IMG/VR virus record: IMGVR_UViG_3300046458_000051
Coordinates: 1 to 35,269 of that record
DNA length: 35,269 nucleotides
Strand: one strand, 5' to 3'
DNA from: a virus
Shown piece after piece: positions 1 to 6,716 of this stretch (its first letter is position 1; each line of letters begins with the position of its first letter). A model generated the notes under the pieces. That model saw only the letters and a program-made list of their open reading frames with translations, ran no database searches and had not been told where the DNA came from. The translations under genes and the position numbers were made by a program.

Positions 1-185
1 TTGGCAAGGTCCTGCGTGGTCTTGGCGCTGGTGGAAAGCGACTTCTCCAGCGCCTGCATTTCATTCATCAGCGAAACGGCGGACTGCTCGGCGCGGCCGC
101 CGGCCTTCGCCATCTCATCCAGGCTCGTTTTGGCCTCGATCGCATCGGCCGAGTCGATCTTGACGCCGAGTTCTGCAATGTTCAT
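1..185 (-). CDS. Phage tail tape measure protein, N-terminal part (cut by window edge)
   Basis: Only the first 61 codons are inside the window and the frame stays open to base 1. The start is well supported: AAGGTGAG precedes the ATG by three bases. The peptide begins MNIAELGVKIDSADAIEAKT and continues with a polar, alanine-rich, heptad-like helix (AEQSAVSLMNEMQALEKSL). This is how lambda gpH-type tape measure proteins of siphoviruses begin. The protein sets tail length and is threaded out during DNA injection. Its place right after the G/GT-type chaperone pair is the canonical position. Confidence comes mainly from this synteny. Confidence 0.8.
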   Translation of the reverse strand, partial: MNIAELGVKIDSADAIEAKTSLDEMAKAGGRAEQSAVSLMNEMQALEKSLSTSAKTTQDLA

Positions 186-204
186 CGACTCACCTTGAAT
201 AAGT

Positions 205-220
205 GCCCGTGGTTACGGGC
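205..220. other. Short perfect hairpin at end of tail-chaperone extension gene
   Basis: GCCCGT and ACGGGC form a six-base-pair stem with a four-base loop. The hairpin spans the TAA stop of the frameshifted chaperone product, just before the Shine-Dalgarno of the tape measure gene. No T tract follows on either strand, so an intrinsic terminator is unlikely. A role in spacing or ribosome re-initiation is only a guess. Confidence 0.35.
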
Positions 221-539
221 TGTTTTCCCTTTCCTCCGCCATGATGCGCAGGGCTTCGCCTTCCAGCACCTGCAGGTCAGGAAAGATTTCAGCGAGTTTC
301 TTTTTCTTGATTTCGAGGAAGCCGGCGACATCGCGAATGCAGTTGTAATCGAGACCGATCGGGCCACCGGTGCCGACCCGCCACTGTGTGGACATTCGGT
401 TGAACAAGAGAAAGGCCGGCCAGTTGCATGGCCAGACCTCTACATCGTCACCAGACAAATCAGCAGCCGTCAGCCCGAGGATTGCCAACTGCTCAGCAGA
501 TGGTCCGCTTTCGTACAACGCCGCGGCGGCCGCCCTCAG
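213..539 (-). CDS. Tail assembly chaperone, -1 frameshift extension (gpGT-like, DUF1799)
   Basis: This frame has no convincing start of its own. It is entered by a -1 slip at the end of the upstream chaperone gene, adding 108 residues that begin LRAAAAALYESG. The body carries the DUF1799-type stretch TQWRVGTGGPIGLDYNCI (about residues 60-77 of the extension), then a short lysine-rich helix. In lambda the equivalent gpGT fusion binds the tape measure protein and recruits tail tube subunits, while the unshifted product is made in excess. Predicted fusion length is 234 residues. An internal start for a separate protein is possible, but the slippery site makes fusion the better reading. Confidence 0.8.
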   Translation of the reverse strand: MRAAAAALYESGPSAEQLAILGLTAADLSGDDVEVWPCNWPAFLLFNRMSTQWRVGTGGPIGLDYNCIRDVAGFLEIKKKKLAEIFPDLQVLEGEALRIMAEERENSP

Positions 540-916
540 TTTCCCAAGCGGGCCTGATTGAATGCGCTCTGATAGGCATTCACTACCGCTTCGGCAGTAC
601 CCTGGCATGACTTCACAAGGGCGAGGATGCTCTTGTCGTCGAACTTGTCATCGAAGCCCCAGCCCGCTACCAGATCCTTGATCTGCTGCACCTGATACTC
701 GGTTTCGGCAGCAACGACATCCGATAATGTAGTGGCCTCCCCGAATCCCTCGCGCATTTCCTTCGCCTTCAGGTTCCATTCGTCGAACAGCGCGGCGAGT
801 GCCGGGCGATCGCGATACTTGAAGGTGAACTCGATTGCCTCGGGCTCACACCCAACGACAGGGATGTGTACAAGTGCCCTGAACGTAGGGTTCTGGGCGA
901 TCCTGATCTTTGCCAT
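536..916 (-). CDS. Tail assembly chaperone (gpG-like)
   Basis: A 126-residue acidic and helical protein beginning MAKIRIAQNPTFRALVHIPV. A short N-terminal beta region is followed by helices, as in lambda-type tail assembly chaperones, which coat the tape measure protein before tube polymerisation and are absent from the mature virion. It lies between the tail tube gene and the tape measure gene. Its last two sense codons (GGA AAC) are part of a -1 slippery heptamer placed directly before the TGA stop. I see no enzymatic motif. The function rests on gene order plus the frameshift signal. Confidence 0.8.
   Translation of the reverse strand: MAKIRIAQNPTFRALVHIPVVGCEPEAIEFTFKYRDRPALAALFDEWNLKAKEMREGFGEATTLSDVVAAETEYQVQQIKDLVAGWGFDDKFDDKSILALVKSCQGTAEAVVNAYQSAFNQARLGN
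539..545 (-). promoter_or_regulatory. Programmed -1 ribosomal frameshift site GGGAAAC
   Basis: On the minus strand the zero frame reads ttG GGA AAC TGA. G GGA AAC fits the X XXY YYZ slippery pattern and sits immediately before the stop codon. Slipping back one base continues with CTG AGG GCG into a 108-codon open frame. Lambda uses the closely related GGGAAAG at the same place in its G-T genes. A run of GC-rich sequence (GGGCGGCCGCGGCGGCG) follows and could provide the stimulatory structure. Confidence 0.85.
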
Positions 917-925
917 GGGGAGTCC

Positions 926-1585
926 TTATGCGCCGGCCAAGTAACGAAGCGAACGAGCCGAAAGCCCGATGCTGATGGTTCGCGTCATCACGTTGTTACG
1001 CTCCATCGTTGGATCAGGAGTGATGCTCACATAACCCGGGTAGAGGATCTGATCGCCGTTACGCAACTTCATGCGTACAACGGCCAGCTCTTTGGTGTCG
1101 TCGAAGCCTTCGACAGTCTCGACGTATTGAGCGGTCGGCTGATCCTCCACCACGATGGTGATCGTGGTCGGGTTGCGGTTGGTTGGAAATTGCTTGTCAT
1201 CGTCATCTTCCAGATACCCGACAGTTTGGTATTGCTGCTCACCGCCGGAGGATGTGAAGGACGTAACTTTCGAGATTTGCGTCCATCCGGACACTGGGAT
1301 CACTGAACCAGAACCTGCACCGACAGTGAATTTGTCGGTGTTGGTGGTGTTGAGGCCGGCCAGCGCAAACGCATCGGCGGTAATCCCGGACGCCTTTACT
1401 GCGCGATCATTTATCAGCGCCCAACCGGAGTTGATCAGCAAAACGTCGCCGTTTTCAATGTCGTGCCCTACAGAGGCGGCGACCGGCGGTTTCGCATTGG
1501 TCAATGCAGTGAAAGAGACGGCGGATCCCATAACGCTGGCGATCTCCAGCACAGCGCCGTTCGGCAGCGGGAAGCGTGCGGCCAT
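926..1585 (-). CDS. Major tail tube protein (gpV-like)
   Basis: A 219-residue protein starting MAARFPLPNGAVLEIASVMG; GAGGAA lies nine bases before the ATG. It is rich in beta strands, threonine and glycine (for example VLLINSGWALINDRAVKASG), as expected of phage tail tube and Ig-like major tail proteins that stack in hexameric rings around the tape measure. It lies between the tail terminator gene and the chaperone pair, the lambda U-V-G-T-H order. Its DDDDK stretch near residue 130 is a surface-loop type sequence with no known significance. Annotation rests on length, composition and synteny. Confidence 0.75.
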   Translation of the reverse strand: MAARFPLPNGAVLEIASVMGSAVSFTALTNAKPPVAASVGHDIENGDVLLINSGWALINDRAVKASGITADAFALAGLNTTNTDKFTVGAGSGSVIPVSGWTQISKVTSFTSSGGEQQYQTVGYLEDDDDKQFPTNRNPTTITIVVEDQPTAQYVETVEGFDDTKELAVVRMKLRNGDQILYPGYVSITPDPTMERNNVMTRTISIGLSARSLRYLAGA

Positions 1586-1624
1586 GGTGTGTTTCCTCTT
1601 GAGTGCCCGCCTGACGGCGGTAGG

Positions 1625-2053
1625 TTATGCCCCGGCGGGCGGTTGGTCTGCGACACCTGCGTAGGTGAAGCTGGCCGGGACCGTGTAGGTCGCCGACTCT
1701 GTGATTGTTGGTCCTTGATCTACTGGTTCCGTGATGAGGCCATCGAACCCGTTGCGGGCCAGTGGCGTGTCTACGCGAAAGAGTTGGGTCAGCTCCTCAA
1801 CAAGCGTCTCTGCGGTGGCCATGGCCTGGGCAGATGGACAGACGATGCTGATCTGATAGACGCCGGCGTATTCGTAGGCGTCCCCGCCGAGATAACGGCA
1901 AGTTGTGCTGGCTGGAAGCTGAAAGGCCCGGAGATAGGTTTCAGATGGATTTGGCGTGAATGGCTGATTCGAGTAGGCCACTCGTATTGGACGCGCAGCC
2001 GACCATGCGGCCAGCTTCGTTTCGATGGCCTGACGGGCGCGTGCGTGACTCAT
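1625..2053 (-). CDS. Tail terminator protein (gpU-like, DUF4128 type)
   Basis: A 142-residue protein whose N-terminus (MSHARARQAIETKLAAWSAA) forms the amphipathic helix seen in DUF4128/gpU-like terminators, followed by a RIAY..NQPFTPN-like strand region. Such proteins cap the tail tube at its final length and make the surface that joins the head. The ATG overlaps the stop of the upstream gene by four bases, so translation is coupled. The sequence ends in a PPAGA tail. The alternative is another minor connector protein, but order relative to the tube gene favours the terminator. Confidence 0.65.
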   Translation of the reverse strand: MSHARARQAIETKLAAWSAARPIRVAYSNQPFTPNPSETYLRAFQLPASTTCRYLGGDAYEYAGVYQISIVCPSAQAMATAETLVEELTQLFRVDTPLARNGFDGLITEPVDQGPTITESATYTVPASFTYAGVADQPPAGA

Positions 2054-2646
2054 ACCTGATTGTCCCTGATGGCCTCCTGCACGATCTGCTGAAAGCGAGC
2101 CACGGTTACCCGGACCATGCCGCCGGGAGCTTGGGTCGAATGACCGAACTCCAGCGGAATCGCGTAGGGCAAGTTGTTGATGATGTAGGCCATCTGGCCG
2201 GAGGTGAAGTCGCTCATTGCTGCTACCAGCGCCGCGGTAGTCTCGGCGCCGCTCGGGTCAACCTCGTCGAAGGAGACGCTCTCGACCACGCCGAGAGATA
2301 TGTGCCAGTTCGCGCGGAACCGGCCGCCGACGTAGCCTTCGGGCGCCTTGATATCCATGCCGTCGTTGAGCTTGCGGCCTTTCTTGAGCCTGCCGCCCTT
2401 GGTGAGGTTGGCCGGATCGCTGCGCAGCGCGCTGTTGTGATCGTCGACGGCCTTGTTGTACTCGGTCGCAATCGCGTTCTGCGCCCAGATCTCCGGGTTA
2501 CCGACGGGAGACATGCGGATCAGGCTGCTGCCGACCTCGATGATGATCTCGCGCACACTGGCGTCGATGGCTTCGCTGGTCTGGGCCGCAAACTCGGCGA
2601 GACTCAGCGCGAAGCTACCCGATTGACCAGCGCCCGCCCGGCTCAT
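2050..2646 (-). CDS. Minor tail / tail completion protein (gpZ or HK97 gp10-like)
   Basis: A 198-residue protein. The N-terminal helix (FALSLAEFAAQTSEAIDASV) is followed by a region naming the family type: SSLIRMSPVGNPEIWAQN, then GRFRANWHISLG and finally YIINNLPYAIPLEFGHSTQAP. The pattern of modified-proline-containing sites followed by Y..LE.G is typical of HK97 gp10 and Z-like proteins that complete the head-proximal end of the tail. Start and stop overlap neighbours by four bases on both sides, marking a tightly coupled operon. Domain call by motif pattern, not by search. Confidence 0.7.
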   Translation of the reverse strand: MSRAGAGQSGSFALSLAEFAAQTSEAIDASVREIIIEVGSSLIRMSPVGNPEIWAQNAIATEYNKAVDDHNSALRSDPANLTKGGRLKKGRKLNDGMDIKAPEGYVGGRFRANWHISLGVVESVSFDEVDPSGAETTAALVAAMSDFTSGQMAYIINNLPYAIPLEFGHSTQAPGGMVRVTVARFQQIVQEAIRDNQV

Positions 2647-3011
2647 GACCTCACCTGCAATTCGTAGAGAATCGGCGTGCCGGCCGGGTTGATTTCTTTC
2701 AAGGGAGGGACGATTGACCAGGTACGACCTTGAACAACGACCTTGCTCAGTAACTCAGGCACCCACTCCAGCCCCTGCGCGGCGATCTTGAGCTTCTTGT
2801 CGCCCTGCTTGATGAGGCTGTTGTTCTGGAATTCCTGACCGGTGAAGTCGAGCAGGATGCCTTGGGCGGTCTGTTCAATGGTGGCGCCCGGCGTGTCGCC
2901 TCCGGTCTCAGGGTCGTACTCGCCCGGCTCCGTCCTGCTGATGGTCACGGGCTGGCCGAACTCTGTGATCATCTCCAGAGCCATCACGGCCATTTCGTCA
3001 TAGAAGGCCAT
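2643..3011 (-). CDS. Head-tail connector / head closure protein
   Basis: A 122-residue protein beginning MAFYDEMAVMALEMITEFGQ; GGAG lies six bases before the ATG. The sequence reads as a short helix, then a beta-rich body containing PVTISRTEPGEYDPETGG and ILLDFTGQEF, ending with a YELQVR strand. This resembles the small head closure or stopper proteins that seal the portal after packaging and accept the tail. Its location between a portal-adaptor type gene and the gpZ-like gene fits that role. No catalytic motif is visible. Confidence 0.6.
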   Translation of the reverse strand: MAFYDEMAVMALEMITEFGQPVTISRTEPGEYDPETGGDTPGATIEQTAQGILLDFTGQEFQNNSLIKQGDKKLKIAAQGLEWVPELLSKVVVQGRTWSIVPPLKEINPAGTPILYELQVRS

Positions 3012-3055
3012 GGCGGCTCCAGGCGTTTTAGCCTGAATTCAGGCCGTCAGAATTT

Positions 3056-3229
3056 TTAATGAAGAGTTTTGGCTGGATCAGGCTCGCCGATCATTTCGGC
3101 GATGCCCTCCTTTAGAATCATCCGCGGATATTCTTGGACGCTCATCTTCATAGATGCAGCTTGAATTTCGATCTCAAGCCATTCTTCATCAGTGAATTTC
3201 AAACGTAACTTTTCGTCTTCGATGCTCAT
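3056..3229 (-). CDS. Small ribbon-helix-helix-like protein (57 aa)
   Basis: A short frame coding for MSIEDEKLRLKF followed by TDEEWLEIEIQAASMKMSVQ, ending DPAKTLH. The order is one beta strand (EKLRLKFT), a first helix (DEEWLEIEIQAASMK), a turn (MSVQ) and a second helix (EYPRMILKEGIAEMI). This is the layout of Arc/MetJ/CopG DNA-binding proteins, which bind operators as dimers through the paired strand. It sits between two head-tail connector genes, on the same strand, with a 44-base gap downstream and 33 bases upstream. No strong SD is visible. A regulator in the middle of a virion operon is unusual. Confidence 0.6.
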   Translation of the reverse strand: MSIEDEKLRLKFTDEEWLEIEIQAASMKMSVQEYPRMILKEGIAEMIGEPDPAKTLH

Positions 3230-3262
3230 GGTCGGCTACCTGACGGTGATCAGACCAATGTA

Positions 3263-3766
3263 TCAGGCCCGAACAGCGAACAAACCACGCTTTTGCAGGT
3301 AGTCGGCAAACTGCGTCGCGCTCGGGCGATCCGGCGCCGCCGGCAACAGTCGGCCGCTGGTATTTGGAATCGTCGCGTATTCGCGAGTTACCGCGCCTTC
3401 GACACGCTCCAGCGTTACAGCGCCTTTGCGCTTTTCGATCGGGTCGATATCGTCCGTGTGGATCTCGGCAGCCAGCGCCATCTGGCCGTACTGGATTCGC
3501 GCCGGCAGGTAGTTGTCGGGCTTGATCTCGTAATCCAGCTCGACGCCCCGGCGCGGCCAGGACAGGGCCTGTTCGCTGTTGGACTTTCGACCTTTCCATG
3601 TCATGCCGTCCATTGCCAGTGCGGCTCGACGCAGCAGCGCTTCCTGTGCAGGCACATCTGCCGGGATGGTCACGCCGAACTTCACGGCGTACATGGCCAG
3701 ATCTTCGGCAGATGCGTAGCTTTCGGCGTCAGGCTTGCCGGTACCGTCCTCGATGATGAGAGTCAT
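3263..3766 (-). CDS. Head-tail adaptor protein (DnaT-like/gp6-type family)
   Basis: A 167-residue protein: MTLIIEDGTGKPDAESYASA, then ADVPAQEALLRRAALAMDGM, then a basic WKGRKSNSEQALSWPRRGV segment and a helical C-terminus. Sequences with the GTG..ADSY.S.ED start and the SWPR.GV motif are annotated in databases as DnaT-like or phage head-tail adaptor proteins. In this position the adaptor role (ring below the portal) is far more likely than replication. It follows the capsid gene and precedes the connector genes. The start codon has only a weak SD-like GAG upstream. Confidence 0.65.
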   Translation of the reverse strand: MTLIIEDGTGKPDAESYASAEDLAMYAVKFGVTIPADVPAQEALLRRAALAMDGMTWKGRKSNSEQALSWPRRGVELDYEIKPDNYLPARIQYGQMALAAEIHTDDIDPIEKRKGAVTLERVEGAVTREYATIPNTSGRLLPAAPDRPSATQFADYLQKRGLFAVRA

Positions 3767-3823
3767 GAATCAGCTCGCTGTGATGTTCTGGATCGGGTGC
3801 CACGTTACCGGACACCCGGATTA

Positions 3824-4402
3824 TTACGCCTGCTGAAGATCAGCAACTGCCTTTTCCAGCGATTCTACCGAAGCATTCGCCCGATACGTCACGTTGGCAG
3901 TGTCGAGTAGCGCTTTGAGGCCGGCGATCTTCTCGGCATTGTCGACCGGTTCCGCTGCCGCCTTGAGGCGTTCGACTTCAGCGCGGAGAGATTCAACCTC
4001 GCCCGCCAGGTTGTCACGCTCACCCGTAAGGGTTTCGAAACCCTCATGAATGGCTTTCAGCGCACCGAACAAGCGGATCGGCAGCTCGCCGGCGCCCGGG
4101 TGTTCCAGTTCGGACAGACCTTCAGCGGCGTCGATCAGCAACACGATGCCGTCACGCTCCGCATTCAACTTGTCGATCAGCTCCTGCAGCGCAGCGTGAT
4201 CACCACTATCGGTGATCAGCACCACCGGCGCCGGTTCAACCTGCCGCACCGTCACCTCCGGCACATCATCGGCCTCTCCATCGCGACTTTCGGTGATGTT
4301 CGCGTCGACAATGCGCAGGCCGTTTTGCTTGGCCAGCGCCTTCACATCTTCCTGGTACTGGTGGAATGGACCGGGCAAGTACCAGATGTTTTTGTGGCTC
4401 AT
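3824..4402 (-). CDS. Structural-region protein with coiled coil and HeH/LEM-like C-terminus
   Basis: A 192-residue acidic protein; GAGGAA lies seven bases before the ATG. The N-terminus (MSHKNIWYLPGPFHQYQEDV) is compact. Residues about 115-150 form a heptad coiled coil (LTGERDNLAGEVESLRAEVE), and the last 35 residues (IAGLKALLDTANVTYRANAS..LEKAVADL) read like the short helix-extended-helix motif found at the end of many phage head accessory proteins. It directly follows the major capsid gene, a place often taken by decoration or head completion proteins. Exact role unknown. Confidence 0.55.
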   Translation of the reverse strand: MSHKNIWYLPGPFHQYQEDVKALAKQNGLRIVDANITESRDGEADDVPEVTVRQVEPAPVVLITDSGDHAALQELIDKLNAERDGIVLLIDAAEGLSELEHPGAGELPIRLFGALKAIHEGFETLTGERDNLAGEVESLRAEVERLKAAAEPVDNAEKIAGLKALLDTANVTYRANASVESLEKAVADLQQA

Positions 4403-4452
4403 GATAATTTCCTCGTCGAGCCGGGCACACCGCCCGGCTCAACATTCAGGGG

Positions 4453-5421
4453 TTACTTGGAGGCATCACCGATCAGAGCCACACCGGCGGTGTGCTTGAT
4501 GCTGGTAGCGGTCTTGTCCCAGTTGGTACCGGTCGCCAGCTCGGCGTCGGTCGGAGACTTGCCGCCGGTGGTGGTGTCCCAGGTGTAACCCTTCAGACCC
4601 AAGCCGAAGGTGTAATCGGTTTGGAGCGTGGTTTCGATGCGCTCCTTGCCGTTGGTGGTCTGGACGTTGCTGATGATGTCGCGGCCGTCGTGGACCAGCG
4701 CAGCGCCTTGCACCAGGGAGAGGATGATTTCCTTGTTCGGGGTGCCGGCCTGCATCAGCGCAGGGGCATCCGTCACAACGGAGATCTTGCCGAGGATGTC
4801 CACCACGCGAACGTTGCCCGCCTGGAACAGCTGCTGCTGGTTCGCCAGGTTCTGGCCGACCAACTTGTGGTAGCTGGTGCCCTGCATCACCTGGGTGACC
4901 AAGTTCTGACTGGCGTCGCCGAACTTCGCATGCGCGTTGTTCAGGCCGGCGTAGGTGATGCCTGCGGTCGCCGACACATCGTTGACTGCGGCGGCTTGGG
5001 CGGTGATCGCTGCAACCAGTGCCGCGATCGCAGTGTTCAACTGGTCCTTCAGCAGGATTTCAGCGAACGCGCGGCTCGCGACTTCGATACCTTGCGCGGT
5101 TGGGCGCTCCAGCCAGGTCATCTGCGATGGCTCATAGCGGATCGGGCCGAAGCCGCCGGCGACCTTCACCGAAGTGTTCTTCAGCTCGGTCAGGTCGGTG
5201 GCAGCAACGGCGGCGTTGGCGCTGTAGCGGTCCACGCGGCGCTGGGCAGCAGCAAGAGTCTGGAAGAACGACTCTTGGAGGAAGTCGCCAGTGAAGCCGT
5301 CCGGGGACAGCACGATAGCGCCGCGACTCGCAGCGTTGAAAGCGGCGAGATACTGATCCAGCGTCTCGAGAGTCGCCGGCATGATGTATTCGTTGAAAAC
5401 CTGCATTTGCGACAGGGACAT
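4453..5421 (-). CDS. Major capsid protein
   Basis: A 322-residue protein starting MSLSQMQVFNEYIMPATLET; AAGGAA lies seven bases before the ATG. The opening, a helix ending in E(T/V)..Q..A.FN.AS.GAI.L, followed by SFFQTLAAAQRRVDRYSANA and later LKNTSVKVAGGFGPIRYEPS, matches gp13-like major capsid proteins with the HK97 fold. It is preceded by a scaffold-like gene and followed by structural genes. Long alanine-rich helices (residues about 120-160) would form the backbone helix. High confidence from length, order and recognisable sequence style. Confidence 0.85.
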   Translation of the reverse strand: MSLSQMQVFNEYIMPATLETLDQYLAAFNAASRGAIVLSPDGFTGDFLQESFFQTLAAAQRRVDRYSANAAVAATDLTELKNTSVKVAGGFGPIRYEPSQMTWLERPTAQGIEVASRAFAEILLKDQLNTAIAALVAAITAQAAAVNDVSATAGITYAGLNNAHAKFGDASQNLVTQVMQGTSYHKLVGQNLANQQQLFQAGNVRVVDILGKISVVTDAPALMQAGTPNKEIILSLVQGAALVHDGRDIISNVQTTNGKERIETTLQTDYTFGLGLKGYTWDTTTGGKSPTDAELATGTNWDKTATSIKHTAGVALIGDASK

Positions 5422-5432
5422 GAGTTATTTCC

Positions 5433-6140
5433 TTACGATTGAGGGAGATCTGGGAACCGGGTTGCGATTGCAGCCGTGCGTTCCTCTTTGGTACCGCCGA
5501 TTTTTCCTTTCGGGGCCCCGCCCCCACCACCTGCACCGCCGGCCCCGCCGCCCGATGCCTTACTACCCGCGATCAGCGGCGCGAACGCCGCGTCATTCGC
5601 GATTTCTGCTTTAAGCTCGTCGAGCGTTGCCGCCGAGAGCTTGCCCTGTGCGTCGAGGACGACCACAACAGGCTTCCCATCGCGCTGCTCGACGCTCAGA
5701 CGGCGTTCGATATGCGGCAACAGGGCTTTTGCGCTGCCTTGAACAGCCAAGGCAGACGCAATATCAGTAGCGGTACGGCCGACAGTCAGATCCCGGATCT
5801 GCCCGCTCAGCGTTGCCCGCTCCTGTTCCAGCGTGCCGGTCAGCTCAGCTTCGCGGCGAGTGAATTTCTCTGTCCAGGAACGCTCGAGTTCTTCGACGTT
5901 GCCGGACTTGCGAGCGGCTTCTTCACGCTCCAAGCGCGCAGCGTCTTCGGCCTCGCGCGCCTTCCGTTCGATTTCTTTCTTTTCAGCCAGCAGTTCTGCG
6001 TTTTTGGCCTTCAGGCCGGATACATCTTCTTGCTGCGGCAGGCCTTCAATCCCGAGTACGAACTTGCCGTCCTTCTCGGTGTAAAGAGCGCGCACGGATT
6101 CATCTACCCCTTCCAGGGTATCCAGTTGGAATTTCAGCAT
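5433..6140 (-). CDS. Capsid scaffolding protein
   Basis: A 235-residue, highly charged protein. Residues about 43-115 form a long coiled coil (LKAKNAELLAEKKEIERKAR and so on). The C-terminal third has a glycine-rich linker (SKASGGGAGGAGGGGGAPKG, about 192-211) before a short basic/amphipathic tail, the usual site of coat protein binding in scaffolding proteins. GGGAGA precedes the ATG. It lies just upstream of the major capsid gene with an 11-base gap. It should guide capsid assembly and be lost from the mature head. Confidence 0.8.
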   Translation of the reverse strand: MLKFQLDTLEGVDESVRALYTEKDGKFVLGIEGLPQQEDVSGLKAKNAELLAEKKEIERKAREAEDAARLEREEAARKSGNVEELERSWTEKFTRREAELTGTLEQERATLSGQIRDLTVGRTATDIASALAVQGSAKALLPHIERRLSVEQRDGKPVVVVLDAQGKLSAATLDELKAEIANDAAFAPLIAGSKASGGGAGGAGGGGGAPKGKIGGTKEERTAAIATRFPDLPQS

Positions 6141-6191
6141 TGGTTGTCTCCCAGAGACGTAGGTGCAGGCCCTGCCTGCGAAAGAAAATTC

Positions 6192-6222
6192 TTGATTTAT
6201 TTACAATGTAGGTTACATTGTA
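6192..6222 (+). promoter_or_regulatory. Promoter overlapped by a perfect 21-bp palindromic operator
   Basis: TACAATGTA (6202-6210), spacer GGT, TACATTGTA (6214-6222) is a perfect inverted repeat with nine-base arms. A sigma70-like promoter overlaps it: TTGATT at 6192-6197, 16 bases, TACATT at 6214-6219. A protein bound to the palindrome would cover the spacer and the -10 element. Its only plausible plus-strand target is the gene starting at 6249, so autoregulation is likely. It could also act on leftward transcription into the scaffold gene, which starts 51 bases away. Confidence 0.7.
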
Positions 6223-6248
6223 GAAACACGGAGCGAGGAGTGGTAAAT

Positions 6249-6713
6249 ATGAAGTCGGTAACGTTCATTCATAACGAGGCTGGTGAAGCTGAATATGCAG
6301 TCATGCCTATATCGATGTATCGGGAATTGATGCCGCATGAGCGATCCGCTTCAAAGGCATCGACACACCCACTTCTCAGCAAGGACAAAACAATGGTCCA
6401 ACTCCCTTATGGCGGCCCTAATACGTTCCTAAGCATCGATGATCTCGTTGCTTACCTGAAAAACAACGACATCACTCATCTCGCGATCAATCAGCGCGCC
6501 CAAACGCTCGACAGCTTTCCTCTCGAGCAAGCGATGACTCTGGATCCCATCATTCGTCGCGAGTTCTTAGTGGATAGCTCCCCTTACCGAAACACCATGC
6601 AAGCGACGACAGAAGTCATCGACGCGCTTGTGGTCTCCGGTCGCTTCCGCCGAGTCAAGCAGCGCTACGATTTCTTCAGTCGCGCTGTCAACTCGATTGA
6701 ATTGGTCGACTAG
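6249..6713 (+). CDS. Moron gene: antitoxin/regulator-like protein of unknown function
   Basis: A 154-residue protein read against the structural operon. GAGGAG sits about ten bases before the ATG, and its own promoter-operator lies upstream. The N-terminus MKSVTFIHNEAGEAEYAVMP followed by ISMYREL resembles the 'EYAVIP..EY..L' strand-helix of Phd/RelB-type antitoxins. The rest (TFLSIDDLVAYLKNNDITHL, then a basic C-terminus RFRRVKQRYDFF) has no motif I recognise. It is convergent with the minor head protein gene (3-bp gap). I infer a lysogeny-expressed accessory gene, perhaps a DNA-binding autorepressor. No toxin partner is seen next to it. Confidence 0.65.
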   Translation: MKSVTFIHNEAGEAEYAVMPISMYRELMPHERSASKASTHPLLSKDKTMVQLPYGGPNTFLSIDDLVAYLKNNDITHLAINQRAQTLDSFPLEQAMTLDPIIRREFLVDSSPYRNTMQATTEVIDALVVSGRFRRVKQRYDFFSRAVNSIELVD

Positions 6714-6716
6714 GCG

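Noticed and set aside
4492-5442. Long plus-strand open frame (316 codons) opposite the capsid gene
   Set aside because: It is an antisense shadow of the major capsid gene in G+C-rich DNA; composition is arginine/valine-rich without domains, and it has no ribosome site.
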